In this document: piece by piece, positions 29,243 to 37,739 of the stretch
Layout: every line of letters begins with the position of its first letter
Numbering within the stretch: position 1 is the stretch's first letter
Assembly (NCBI RefSeq): GCF_000014145.1
Contig: NC_008255.1
Location: 1,923,501 to 1,987,500, forward strand
Length of the DNA stretch: 64,000 nt
From: Cytophaga hutchinsonii ATCC 33406
GTDB taxonomy: Bacteria > Bacteroidota > Bacteroidia > Cytophagales > Cytophagaceae
Reading direction: 5' to 3'
Program-made: the position numbers and the translations under genes
Notes under the pieces: generated by a model
What the model saw: the letters and a program-made list of their open reading frames with translations, nothing else
Told to the model about the DNA's origin: nothing
Databases searched by the model: none

Positions 29243-29437
29243 ATGGACGGAAGAATTCGTGCAAATCTCACAAAAGGAACACGTGTAAGCATCGTGCTTA
29301 AAAAAGATCAGAAAACAGGCATACGTACGGAAGGAATTATTAAAGATCTGTTAACCAGTGTTCCCAAACATCACCGTGGTATTAAAGTACGCCTGGAAGA
29401 CGGACAGATCGGCCGGGTTCAGGAGATATTAGAATAA
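29243..29437 (+). CDS. YwbE family protein
   Basis: 64 residues; 'GTRVSIVLKKDQKTG' and 'SxxxHHRGIKVRLEDGQIGRVQ' match the YwbE (DUF2196) family of tiny basic beta proteins. Role unknown, an RNA- or nucleic-acid-related one is often assumed. ATG start; Dabb gene follows 53 bases downstream with its own promoter-like box. Confidence 0.85.
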   Translation: MDGRIRANLTKGTRVSIVLKKDQKTGIRTEGIIKDLLTSVPKHHRGIKVRLEDGQIGRVQEILE

Positions 29438-29448
29438 AGAAGAATTCG

Positions 29449-29456
29449 TATCTTTG
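29449..29456 (+). promoter_or_regulatory. -7 element upstream of the Dabb gene
   Basis: TATCTTTG, a full match to TAnnTTTG, 34 bases before the ATG; the -33 TTG is not clear. Confidence 0.4.
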
Positions 29457-29489
29457 CTGTGTTTATTACCTATTAACATATAAAATTAC

Positions 29490-29786
29490 ATGCTTAGTCA
29501 TCACGTATTATTCTGGCTTAAAACCGATACAACAGAAGAACAAAAAACAGCTTTCCGCAAAAGTTTAGAAACACTTAAAGGCGTTGAAACCGTAAAAGGT
29601 TTATACATCGGAACACCGGCCCCCATTGAACGTGCTGTTGTTGATACAACATACACATTCTCTTTATTGATCTTATTTGATGACCTTGCAGGCCACGATG
29701 TATATCAGGTGCATGCTTTACACAAAGCATTCCTGGAAGAATTCAGAGTGTTTTTTGATAAAGTTGTTATCTACGATGCTCAATAA
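29490..29786 (+). CDS. Dabb (stress-responsive A/B barrel) protein
   Basis: 98 residues. Opens 'LSHHVLFWLKTDTTEEQ', then 'GVETVKGLYIGTPA', 'YTFSLLILFDDL...YQVHALHKAFLEE' and 'VVIYDA', the ferredoxin-like pattern of Dabb proteins. These form dimeric barrels; roles are varied and mostly unknown. Cytoplasmic. Confidence 0.88.
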   Translation: MLSHHVLFWLKTDTTEEQKTAFRKSLETLKGVETVKGLYIGTPAPIERAVVDTTYTFSLLILFDDLAGHDVYQVHALHKAFLEEFRVFFDKVVIYDAQ

Positions 29787-29808
29787 GCACAGTCATAATT
29801 AGTATAAT

Positions 29809-29842
29809 AAAAAGTCATCGCAGTTTATGTGATGACTTTTTT
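29809..29842 (+). terminator. Terminator after the Dabb gene
   Basis: Stem AAAAAGTCATC / GATGACTTTTT with a small internal mismatch and a T run, 25 bases after the stop. Confidence 0.85.
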
Positions 29843-29914
29843 ATTTGGAACCATTTTTCTGTGTATATTTTTTATTAGATTGAAACATATCTTACTAGTA
29901 TAATCTCTCCGCAT

Positions 29915-30787
29915 ATGTCAAACATCCAGCTTATAATAGAAGAACGTTCTGCAAACATCGGAAACTTTATGGTAGGCCGTTTGCTGCCTTTCAGAGAAAA
30001 AAGAATGGTGGGGCCCTTTGCTTTTATAGACCATATGGGGCCGGCTTATTTAAAGGCAAATGAAAATTTAGATATACCGCCGCATCCACATATCGGCCTT
30101 TCAACATTAACCTATCTGTTTGAAGGAAGTATCATGCACCGCGACAGCCTGGGTACAGAAATAGAAATACAACCAGGTGCCGTAAACTGGATGACAGCAG
30201 GGAAAGGGATTGCACATTCCGAACGCACACCCGATACTGTGCGGGCGATAAGTAAAACACTTCACGGATTACAGATCTGGGTAGCCTTGCCTAAAGCCCT
30301 GGAATCCATGGAGCCAGCCTTTATGCATGTTGAAGCAAGCGACATTCCGCACTGGAAGGAAGATGGTGTACAATATAAACTTATAGCAGGAGAGGCCTTC
30401 GGCAAAAAATCTCCGGTTCAGGTATACAGTCCGTTATTTATGATCGAAATTAAAACAACAGATCCTAAAACAATATCTATTGGTGATAGCTTATTTGGTG
30501 AAAGCGCTATGTATATACTGGAAGGTTCTGTAAGCAGTGAAGGAAATACATTCGAACCCAAACATATTTTAATTGCAAAAGACAGTAAACTCTGTTCGTT
30601 TGAAATGGATGCCAATACAACGGTGTATATTTTCGGCGGAGAAGCATTTCCCGAAGAACGTTTTATCTACTGGAATTTTGTTGCAAGCGAAAAACAAACC
30701 ATCGAAAAAGCCAAGGCAGACTGGCTTGCACAACGGTTTCCGGCTGTTCCGAATGAAACAGAGTTCGTCCCGTTACCCCAATACTGA
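29915..30787 (+). CDS. Pirin family protein
   Basis: 290 residues, bicupin. The N-terminal cupin has the metal residues in 'PHPHIGL' and 'GKGIAHSER', plus 'GPFAFIDHMGP'; a second cupin-like C-terminal half follows. Bacterial pirins bind Fe and some are quercetin dioxygenases; which activity applies here cannot be told. Convergent with purL across a perfect palindrome. Confidence 0.9.
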   Translation: MSNIQLIIEERSANIGNFMVGRLLPFREKRMVGPFAFIDHMGPAYLKANENLDIPPHPHIGLSTLTYLFEGSIMHRDSLGTEIEIQPGAVNWMTAGKGIAHSERTPDTVRAISKTLHGLQIWVALPKALESMEPAFMHVEASDIPHWKEDGVQYKLIAGEAFGKKSPVQVYSPLFMIEIKTTDPKTISIGDSLFGESAMYILEGSVSSEGNTFEPKHILIAKDSKLCSFEMDANTTVYIFGGEAFPEERFIYWNFVASEKQTIEKAKADWLAQRFPAVPNETEFVPLPQY

Positions 30788-30812
30788 TTCCGGATCATAA
30801 ACAGCCCATTAA

Positions 30813-30848
30813 AAAAATAGCCCATGACTTAAGTCATGGGCTATTTTT
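30813..30848. terminator. Perfect 36-bp palindrome between pirin gene and purL; REP-like
   Basis: The two 18-base halves (30813-30830, 30831-30848) are exact reverse complements. A-runs and T-runs at the ends make it a bidirectional terminator; it overlaps the purL stop codon. Its 23-base core (30818-30840) differs at one position from 50476-50498 in the REPIN-like element, so it appears to be a dispersed repeat reused as a terminator. Confidence 0.85.
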
Positions 30849-33800
30849 ATTTTTTTCCTTCCACCCACTTACGTGCGTTAACAAAGGCTTCCAGCCACGG
30901 TGTACATTCGTCCTTCGCTTTATCAGCAGGGTAGTAGCCGCATTGCCATGGGAATACTGAACGTTCCAGGTGAGGCATCATCGCTAGATGTCTGCCGTCG
31001 TCCGATACAATACCTGCAGCATTTACAGGCGAACCGTTCGGATTGGCCGGATAGCTTGCATGACTGTAGTTTAAGACAATATTATATTTCGTTACATCGT
31101 ACGGGAAGTAGAATTTACCTTCGCCGTGTGCAACCCAGATTCCTAATTTAGAACCCTCAATAGATTTTAATAAGATCGATTTATTTTCTTTTGCGACATC
31201 CACATTCAGGTAAATGGATTCAAATTTCCCTGAGCTGTTGTGATGCATCTTTGGTTTTGATTCATGGTTCTGGTTGATCAGTCCCAACTCAACCATCAAC
31301 TGGCAACCGTTACAAACGCCTAGTGACAAGGTATCCGGACGTGCATAGAAATTATCCAGTGCTTTTTTCGCTTTTTCATTGTACAGGAATGCACCGGCCC
31401 AGCCTTTCGCAGAACCCAACACATCACTGTTAGAGAAACCACCAACAAATACAATAAAGTTTACATCACCCAGATCTTCGCGGCCGGCAATTAAATCTGT
31501 CATGTGAACATCTTTCACATCAAAGCCTGCAAGCCACATGGAGTAAGCCATTTCACGGTCTCCGTTCACACCTTTTTCACGGATGATCGCAGCTTTAATA
31601 CCGCTCTTCGTAGTGCGTGCTGCATCTAATCCGTAACTGTTCAGCTTACCTGTAAAGTTTGCCGGGAAGCTGAATTGGATTTCGTGTTTAGTATAATTTT
31701 CAAAACGCTCTTTTGCATAGGCAGGAGTGCTTTGTTTTTCATCTAATAAATAAGAAGTCTTGTACCAGACCGTACGTAATGCGGCAATATCAAAATCGGT
31801 TGTTGTACCGTTCAATTGAATTGAAACAGCAGAAGCACCAGGCTCTACTGTTCCGATAATAGCTGCTCCAACCCCTTTTGTTACAAGCATGTCCTGTACT
31901 TTCACTGCATCTTTTACTTGCAGCACCAATGCCGGGTTCTCAGCAAACAGACATTTTACCAGATCTGTTTCTCCCAGGAAGTCCAATGAAACATTCATGC
32001 CGATTCCATTTTCAGGAAAACACATTTCAAGCAATGTCGTAATTAAACCTCCGCTTGATACATCGTGTCCGGCAAGGATCAATTCATCCTGAAGTAAATC
32101 CTGGATCGCATCAAACGTACGTTCGAAATGTTCTGTATCTAAAATATCCGGAGATGAATTTCCAAGTTTATTCAAAATCTGTGCAAACGATGAACCGCCT
32201 AATGTAAGCGGCATACACGTAAGATCAATATAGATCAAACCCGTACCGGCTTCTTTAACAACATTCGGTGTAACACCTTTACGGATATCACTCACTTCAC
32301 CGGAAGCAGATATGATCACCGTTCCGGGTGCATATACCACGCCGTCTTTGTATTTCTGCGTCATTGAAAGAGAATCTTTTCCGGTAGGAATATTGATTCC
32401 AAGATCGCAGGCAAAATCACTTACCGCTTCAACAGCTGCATATAAACGTGCATCTTCGCCTTTATTTTTACAAGGCCACATCCAGTTCGCACTCAATGAT
32501 ACACCACTTAAGCCTCCGTCAATCGGCGCAAAAACAATATTCGCCAATGCTTCTGCAATCGCAATTCTCGAACCTGCTTCCGGATTGATCAAGGCAACAG
32601 CAGGAGCGTGTCCAACAGCAGTTGCCACTCCAACTACACCTTTATAATCAAGCGCCATGGCACCGAAGTTGCTTAACGGCAATTGCAGCGAACCAACATT
32701 TTGCTGCTGTGCAACTTTACCTGTAACCGAACGGTCAACTTTATTGGTTAACCAGTCTTTACAAGCAACCGCTTCGAGCTGTAAAACGGCTTCTAAATAT
32801 TCGTTTAGTTTTGATTGCTCATATGTAATTTCTTCGAACGTTGCCGTTGGTGTTTCATCGCGAAGAATTGTTTTCGGCGGATTCCCGAACATGTCTTCCA
32901 GCGGCCAGTCGATCGGCTTCGCACCATCTACAGAAGATTCAAACGTGAAATGATGATCACCTGTAATGTCACCCACTACATATAATGGTGCACGCTCACG
33001 TGCAGCCACACGCTCAAGCGTAGCTATGTCGTTTTGATTGATCACAAGGCCCATACGTTCCTGTGATTCATTACCAACAATTTCTTTTGCAGACAGGGTA
33101 GGATCTCCAACCGGCAATTTAGCCAGATCAATTTTACCGCCGGTGCTTTCTACCAGTTCCGACAAACAGTTTAAATGCCCGCCCGCGCCGTGATCGTGTA
33201 TGGAAACAATCGGATTATTACCGCTTTCCATCATCGCACGGATGGCGTTGTATACACGCTTCTGCATTTCAGGATTCGAACGCTGGATCGCGTTCAGTTC
33301 AATGGCACTGTTCAGCGCGCCTGTATCCAATGAAGATACGGCACTGCCGCCCATACCGATGCGGTAGTTGTCACCACCCATCACAACAATTTTATCTCCC
33401 GTTTTCGGCAGTCCTTTCTTAGCGTCTTTTAACACGCCATACCCGATACCGCCCGCCTGCATAATCACTTTATCAAAACCGTAACGTTTGCCGTTCTCTT
33501 CGTGTTCAAACGTAAACACCGAACCGTTGATCACAGGCTGTCCGAATTTGTTACCGAAGTCAGATGCGCCATTGGATGCTTTAATCAGAATATCCATTGG
33601 TGTCTGGTATAACCAGTCACGTTCTTTCATTCCGTTTTTCTCCCACGGTCTGTCTTTTGTTAAACGGGAATACGCTGTCATGTATACCGCAGTACCTGCC
33701 AGCGGCGCACTGCCGATCCCACCTGCAATACGGTCACGGATCTCTCCGCCTGAACCGGTTGCAGCTCCGTTGAATGGTTCAACCGTAGTAGGGAAGTTGT

Positions 33801-34542
33801 GTGTTTCTGCTTTTAAAGATAAAACAGATTCAACATGTTTGCGTTCGAAATAATCGGGTTTATCCTGTGTTGCCGGCGCAAACTGTTCCATCACCGGACC
33901 TTTCGTAAACGAAACGTTATCCTTGTATGCGGAAACAATTTTGTTCGGATTTGTTTCAGACGTTTTCTTAATCAGTTTGAAAAGCGAAGATTCTTTCTCT
34001 ACACCATCAATGATAAAACGTCCGTTAAAAATTTTATGTCTGCAGTGTTCAGAGTTTACCTGAGAAAAACCAAACACTTCTGAATCGGTTAATTTGCGGT
34101 TGTGTTTTTTTGCAACGGAATCCAGGTAATCAATTTCTTCCTGACTTAATGCCAAACCTTCCTGTTTATTGAAGGCAGCAATATCATCAATGTATTTGAT
34201 CGGCTCCGGCTGTATGTGAATGTTATAAAGATCTTGTGTTAAATTCTGATAGATCACTTCAAGCATTTTATCATGCGACGCTTCTGTGTTTGCTACAGAA
34301 GAAAATTCTTCAATACGAAGAATACCTGCAATGCCCATGTTTTGTGTGATCTCAACTGCATTCGTAGCCCAGGGGGTAAGCATTTCCTTACGCGGGCCTC
34401 TGTAAAAACCGGCAAGTGTTGTATCGGAAAGTACTTCGCCGTCAAGTAACCAGTTTAATTTTTGTTTATCTTCTGTAGAAAATGAATGTTCGGTGTGAAT
34501 GGCGTAGATAGTGCCCGTGCTTTTTTTAGCGAAAACGATCAT
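30847..34542 (-). CDS. purL: Phosphoribosylformylglycinamidine synthase (large, single-chain)
   Basis: 1231 residues, the long form seen in Proteobacteria, many Bacteroidota and eukaryotes, in which PurS-like, PurL and glutaminase parts are fused. Visible: N-terminal PurS-like part, 'SEHCRHKIFNG', 'ETHNFPTTVEPFNGAATGSGGEIRD', the second AIRS-like half, and the C-terminal class I glutaminase with nucleophile Cys1077 in GVCNGCQ and 'VAHGEGKF' further on. Makes FGAM from FGAR, ATP and glutamine in purine synthesis (step 4). Monocistronic, with its own promoter. Confidence 0.98.
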   Translation of the reverse strand: MIVFAKKSTGTIYAIHTEHSFSTEDKQKLNWLLDGEVLSDTTLAGFYRGPRKEMLTPWATNAVEITQNMGIAGILRIEEFSSVANTEASHDKMLEVIYQNLTQDLYNIHIQPEPIKYIDDIAAFNKQEGLALSQEEIDYLDSVAKKHNRKLTDSEVFGFSQVNSEHCRHKIFNGRFIIDGVEKESSLFKLIKKTSETNPNKIVSAYKDNVSFTKGPVMEQFAPATQDKPDYFERKHVESVLSLKAETHNFPTTVEPFNGAATGSGGEIRDRIAGGIGSAPLAGTAVYMTAYSRLTKDRPWEKNGMKERDWLYQTPMDILIKASNGASDFGNKFGQPVINGSVFTFEHEENGKRYGFDKVIMQAGGIGYGVLKDAKKGLPKTGDKIVVMGGDNYRIGMGGSAVSSLDTGALNSAIELNAIQRSNPEMQKRVYNAIRAMMESGNNPIVSIHDHGAGGHLNCLSELVESTGGKIDLAKLPVGDPTLSAKEIVGNESQERMGLVINQNDIATLERVAARERAPLYVVGDITGDHHFTFESSVDGAKPIDWPLEDMFGNPPKTILRDETPTATFEEITYEQSKLNEYLEAVLQLEAVACKDWLTNKVDRSVTGKVAQQQNVGSLQLPLSNFGAMALDYKGVVGVATAVGHAPAVALINPEAGSRIAIAEALANIVFAPIDGGLSGVSLSANWMWPCKNKGEDARLYAAVEAVSDFACDLGINIPTGKDSLSMTQKYKDGVVYAPGTVIISASGEVSDIRKGVTPNVVKEAGTGLIYIDLTCMPLTLGGSSFAQILNKLGNSSPDILDTEHFERTFDAIQDLLQDELILAGHDVSSGGLITTLLEMCFPENGIGMNVSLDFLGETDLVKCLFAENPALVLQVKDAVKVQDMLVTKGVGAAIIGTVEPGASAVSIQLNGTTTDFDIAALRTVWYKTSYLLDEKQSTPAYAKERFENYTKHEIQFSFPANFTGKLNSYGLDAARTTKSGIKAAIIREKGVNGDREMAYSMWLAGFDVKDVHMTDLIAGREDLGDVNFIVFVGGFSNSDVLGSAKGWAGAFLYNEKAKKALDNFYARPDTLSLGVCNGCQLMVELGLINQNHESKPKMHHNSSGKFESIYLNVDVAKENKSILLKSIEGSKLGIWVAHGEGKFYFPYDVTKYNIVLNYSHASYPANPNGSPVNAAGIVSDDGRHLAMMPHLERSVFPWQCGYYPADKAKDECTPWLEAFVNARKWVEGKK

Positions 34543-34567
34543 GATGCTCTAGTGTCAATTGAAGGCA

Positions 34568-34575
34568 CAAAGATA
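34568..34575 (-). promoter_or_regulatory. -7 element of purL
   Basis: TATCTTTG on the minus strand, 25 bases upstream of the purL ATG. A -33 TTG is not evident. No purine riboswitch is visible. Confidence 0.45.
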
Positions 34576-34619
34576 CGGTTTCACTGGCTGAAATACTAGG
34601 GTGTGGGTTAGTTTTAGGA

Positions 34620-34766
34620 AGTACAAAGTACTTAGTATTAAGTACTGAGTATAAAAGCGAAAGGCTCAGATATAAGTATCTGAAGCTTTATACGATAAAA
34701 TTCAAACATTTATCCTGAGTCTAATTATGATTATCGTCTAAGTACTCTGTACGAAATACTTAGTCT
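34620..34766. repeat. Heptad repeat element C: two inverted AGTA-theme arms
   Basis: Left arm: AGTAnnn repeated five times in perfect register at 34620, 34627, 34634, 34641 and 34648. Right arm (34739-34766): units ending in TAC, i.e. the reverse complement theme, at 34739, 34746, 34753, plus TTAGTCT that includes the stop codon of the SUKH gene. An 84-base core (34655-34738) lies between and contains a TTTATCCTGAG motif (34709-34719) related to the cores of the other elements. The second and fourth units form an 8-bp palindrome. Confidence 0.8.
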
Positions 34767-35314
34767 CTATCAACCAACAGGTATTCCAGATAATAATCCC
34801 AGAAAGAACCTTCCGACAATGCTTCCGGATCAATGTCCATAAATTGCTTTTTCAGGTATTCCCAATCGGCATCATTGAATACCAGATTTTCACTTTCCTC
34901 GGTAGAGAATTTTTCAATAAATTTTTCATACAGGTAAATACAAATAGCAAGCTTGTCGAGTGAGCTATTCATAAAAACGGCATTAAATTCATTTTCCGTT
35001 TCTACATAACAAATCCGGTAACCGCCCATAGGGTCAATACAGATCGGATCGCTGTTTCCCGTTTCACCTATAATGAACCAGTCAGACAGATCCGGACGGT
35101 CTTCCAGATCATACAGATCATCCGGGGAAACAAAAGCAGGGAAAGAGGTTATATTAAACGTCAAATAAGGAGCTGCTTCCTTAGGTAAACCAACCATGGA
35201 AAGGAATTCCAGTATGTCAACGGGTAGGGGAATCGCGTGTACAGACTCCAGTTTAATTTTATCTAATTCGATGTCCTGCTCGTTCCAGTAGTCAATGTAA
35301 TCTTGAATAATCAT
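34760..35314 (-). CDS. SUKH (SMI1/KNR4-like) family protein
   Basis: 184 residues. The middle 'WFIIGETGNSDPICIDPMGGYRICYVE...FNAVFMNSSLDKLAICIYLYEKF' region is the hallmark of SUKH proteins, closest to the SUKH-4-like branch. Many SUKH proteins are immunity partners of polymorphic or contact-dependent toxins; others are housekeeping. No toxin gene lies next to it. The N-terminal 'PLPVDILEFLSMVGLP' is the usual opening of the fold. Its promoter uses one base of a heptad array as -33, and the 3' end lies in another heptad arm. Cytoplasmic. Confidence 0.7.
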   Translation of the reverse strand: MIIQDYIDYWNEQDIELDKIKLESVHAIPLPVDILEFLSMVGLPKEAAPYLTFNITSFPAFVSPDDLYDLEDRPDLSDWFIIGETGNSDPICIDPMGGYRICYVETENEFNAVFMNSSLDKLAICIYLYEKFIEKFSTEESENLVFNDADWEYLKKQFMDIDPEALSEGSFWDYYLEYLLVDRD

Positions 35315-35318
35315 GGAG

Positions 35319-35349
35319 CAAAGGTAGACGTTTTAAGTTCTAAGTTCAA
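35319..35349 (-). promoter_or_regulatory. Promoter of the SUKH gene (near leaderless)
   Basis: Minus strand: TTG (35347-35349), 20 bases, TACCTTTG (35319-35326). The gap to the ATG at 35314 is only 4 bases, so the message would have no or almost no leader. The -33 TTG falls inside the AAGTT-type heptad block. Confidence 0.55.
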
Positions 35350-35427
35350 AGTTTTTTGCTTAGGGCCGAATGCTAAAAGCCTGAAGCATGCAGCGTTCGG
35401 CTTTAGGCTCTAAGCTTTTAGCATAAA
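35333..35427. repeat. Heptad repeat element D: AAGTT and GC themes
   Basis: First three units nnAAGTT (35333-35353), then a spacer TTTT, then ten units in strict 7-base register starting with GC at 35358, 35365, 35372, 35379, 35386, 35393, 35400, 35407, 35414 and 35421. Other positions vary. The block also folds on itself (GCTAAAAGC at 35372-35380 against GCTTTTAGC at 35414-35422). Confidence 0.85.
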
Positions 35428-35463
35428 AAAGCCTCACCCGAAATAAATCGAATGAGGCTTTTT
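35425..35463 (-). terminator. Terminator of the Lys/Ala-rich gene
   Basis: Stem AAAAAGCCTCA / TGAGGCTTTTT around a 16-base loop, 20 bases past the stop (35484), with a T run on the minus strand. Confidence 0.85.
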
Positions 35464-35483
35464 GAATATTTTTTAACGAACAG

Positions 35484-36629
35484 TTAAAATACTTCGATAA
35501 CAGTATATAGTCTGTCTAAAAACATAAAGGTATCGCCCTTTTTCTTATCTACCAGAATCTGGAACAACGGCGCAAGGGTAGAGACTGCCTGAAAACTTAA
35601 GTCTTCTACTTTGATTTCTCCTAAGCCTGTGCTGATAAAATAATTCTGAAAGTTTGTAAATACAACCGAGCCGAATTTTACTTTATCATGCTCAACAATA
35701 TTAATCCTGTTTAATAAACCCAGGTTATTTACACCTTCGTTTGCCTGACGCGCATACATATCCCGTGTTGCGTGCATGGATTCTCTGAATGAATCGGATA
35801 ATTCTTCCGTTACTTTTTCAGCATTAGCGCTTGTCAAGGCATCTTCCATTGCTTTTTTAGCAATTGCAACGGTATTTTTCTGAATATCAATACACTTATT
35901 TAAAAGTGCTTTTTTCAATTTTATCTTTTCATCTGAAGTCATGGTGATCTGACCTACACGTTTCGGTGCGGGACCTTCCATCGTTAATTCTTCAGAAATA
36001 TATTTAGACGATGCCTTTTTTACAGCGCTTGTTTTGGCTGTCTTTACAGGTTTTCTGAAAACAACTTCTTCCTCGTCGTCATCGTCATCGTCATTTTTTT
36101 TCTTTTTGCGTCTTGGTTTAGCGGCAACTTTTCCGGCAAGGGCAGCAGCTGGCAGAACAGGCGCTTCTTTTTTCACTTCAGCTTTTGCAGCCGGAGCGGC
36201 GATTTTGACTGTCTTTTCAGGAACTGCTTTTTTAGCAACCGGTGCAGCAGGTTTTGCTTTTGCAGCAGCAACCGCTTTTTTAGCAACAGGTACATTTTTA
36301 GCAGCTTTTTTAATTTCAACAACCTTGGCAGCTTTTGCAACGGGTTTTGCAGGAGCTTTTACGGCAACTTTTTTAGCAACCGGCTTTTTAGCTGCAGGAG
36401 CTTTTTTAGCAGGAGCAACAGGTTTAGTAGCTTTTTTAGCAACAACCTTCTTTTTAGCAACAGGAGCTACTTTCTTAGCAGCAGGTTTTGCTGCTACTTT
36501 CTTTTTGGAAGCGGTGGTGGTGACCTTAACAGCTGTTTTTTTCTGTTTATCGGCCTTTTTAGCAACTACTTTTTTCGTTGCTACGCTTTTTTTAGCACTA
36601 CTTGCGCTCTTTTTCGCTACTTTTGCCAT
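35484..36629 (-). CDS. Lys/Ala-rich histone H1-like protein with a GreA-like C-terminal domain
   Basis: 381 residues. Residues about 1-185 are an extremely basic low-complexity tail of KKA/AKK/PAKK repeats (like eukaryotic H1 or bacterial AlgP tails), followed by an acidic run (NDDDDDDEEE) at about 185. Residues about 220-381 form a folded part with helices ('SDEKIKLKKALLNKCIDIQKNT') and a C-terminal 'KFGSVVFTNFQNYFISTGLGEI...KGDTFMFLDRLYTVIEVF' region that resembles the GreA/GreB C-terminal domain. That combination suggests a nucleoid-associated protein that also contacts RNA polymerase, which is an inference. Overlaps the upstream epimerase gene by 13 bases. Confidence 0.6.
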   Translation of the reverse strand: MAKVAKKSASSAKKSVATKKVVAKKADKQKKTAVKVTTTASKKKVAAKPAAKKVAPVAKKKVVAKKATKPVAPAKKAPAAKKPVAKKVAVKAPAKPVAKAAKVVEIKKAAKNVPVAKKAVAAAKAKPAAPVAKKAVPEKTVKIAAPAAKAEVKKEAPVLPAAALAGKVAAKPRRKKKKNDDDDDDEEEVVFRKPVKTAKTSAVKKASSKYISEELTMEGPAPKRVGQITMTSDEKIKLKKALLNKCIDIQKNTVAIAKKAMEDALTSANAEKVTEELSDSFRESMHATRDMYARQANEGVNNLGLLNRINIVEHDKVKFGSVVFTNFQNYFISTGLGEIKVEDLSFQAVSTLAPLFQILVDKKKGDTFMFLDRLYTVIEVF

Positions 36630-37651
36630 TTTTCAATGAAAAAATTTACTTGTTTAATGACTAACCTTCCAAGGTTTTCGGATACTAATTTAAAAGGTTC
36701 ATTGTCAATTACAAAACTTCCATCTAAATCAATGTAGTCGGAATGGCCTGAAATCCACATTCCTGACCGTATTCCAAGGGTAGTTTCGACCATACAACCC
36801 ACCATCGTTTTAAGCCCTAACTCTTTGGATTTCAATAATATATTAGCACCTTCGCGATACCCGCCCGCCTTCATTAACTTCATATTTACACCGTGGAAAA
36901 GTTCTTTAATTTCTTTTAAATCCGGGGCAAAAGTTATCGACTCATCCGCAATTACAGGTATTTTACTATACTTTTTAAAGTATTTATAGGCATCCTTTTG
37001 TGCTGACTCAAAGGGTTGTTCAATAAATTCCAACGGAATCCGCTTTAATTCTTCCAGTTCTTTTATCAATAAATCAGGGTCTGTCCAGGCTTCATTGGCA
37101 TCCACCCGGATCATTTTATCAAAATACCGGCTCGCGGTTTTGATCAATTCTTTACTTTCTTCTTTTCCTGTTTTAATTTTCAGGGTATCAAAACGGGTGA
37201 GATCATGCGTTTGTATAAATTCCTGTATCTGGCCCGGATCCATAATGGGTAAGGTATAGGAAGTGGCAAGGGGAGATGTATGCATTTTTATTCCCGTATA
37301 GCGTTCAAAAAAAGCCGGATCTTTATCACAACGGGCATGCACATACGCACTTTCCAGCGCAAAGCGTAAGGATTGACATAGTTTCAATCCATCCAGCACA
37401 TCGTTGTATGCATGTTCATCCTGCAGCAACGAATCTTTCCAGACTGTCTGGAAATGTTTAAACTGCAGATCAATCAATTCTACAGATTCGCCATAACGAA
37501 CATTGGGAGCCGCTTCTCCGGGATATGTACGTCCGTCTATGCACAGAAAAACAATCACATTTATTTTTTCAGTAGAAGCATTCCGTGAGATTTTCCAGGT
37601 ATATTTTAATGGCAGCTGCAAATGTGCCTGTTCCCAATAGCTTTTTTCCAT
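36617..37651 (-). CDS. Dipeptide epimerase (L-Ala-D/L-Glu epimerase type)
   Basis: 344 residues, enolase superfamily, muconate-lactonizing subgroup. Active-site pattern: K158-x-K160 ('LKIKTG'), metal ligands Asp184 ('VDANEAW'), Glu211 ('FIEQPF') and Asp236 ('ADES'), and the second base Lys258 ('NMKLMKAGG'). Converts L-Ala-D-Glu and related dipeptides from murein recycling, or other dipeptides. Substrate range not readable. Its 3' end overlaps the histone-like gene by 13 bases on the same strand, implying co-transcription. Confidence 0.88.
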   Translation of the reverse strand: MEKSYWEQAHLQLPLKYTWKISRNASTEKINVIVFLCIDGRTYPGEAAPNVRYGESVELIDLQFKHFQTVWKDSLLQDEHAYNDVLDGLKLCQSLRFALESAYVHARCDKDPAFFERYTGIKMHTSPLATSYTLPIMDPGQIQEFIQTHDLTRFDTLKIKTGKEESKELIKTASRYFDKMIRVDANEAWTDPDLLIKELEELKRIPLEFIEQPFESAQKDAYKYFKKYSKIPVIADESITFAPDLKEIKELFHGVNMKLMKAGGYREGANILLKSKELGLKTMVGCMVETTLGIRSGMWISGHSDYIDLDGSFVIDNEPFKLVSENLGRLVIKQVNFFIEKWQK

Positions 37652-37720
37652 ATAAATGATTTATGTACGAAAATAGGGATACTTTCCGTTCTTGTAGCAA
37701 CAAAATATGCGATTATTGTA

Positions 37721-37728
37721 TACTTTTG
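37721..37728 (+). promoter_or_regulatory. -7 element upstream of the PorP/SprF gene
   Basis: TACTTTTG matches TAnnTTTG, 11 bases before the ATG at 37740, which supports that ATG rather than the earlier one at 37707. The -33 TTG (37692) is 26 bases away, too far for a good fit. Confidence 0.35.
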
Positions 37729-37739
37729 TCTTTTATATT

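Noticed and set aside
36034..36639. 201-residue plus-strand ORF rich in Ala, Phe and Thr
   Set aside because: Mirror image of the Lys/Ala-rich repeats of the minus-strand gene; low complexity, no start context.
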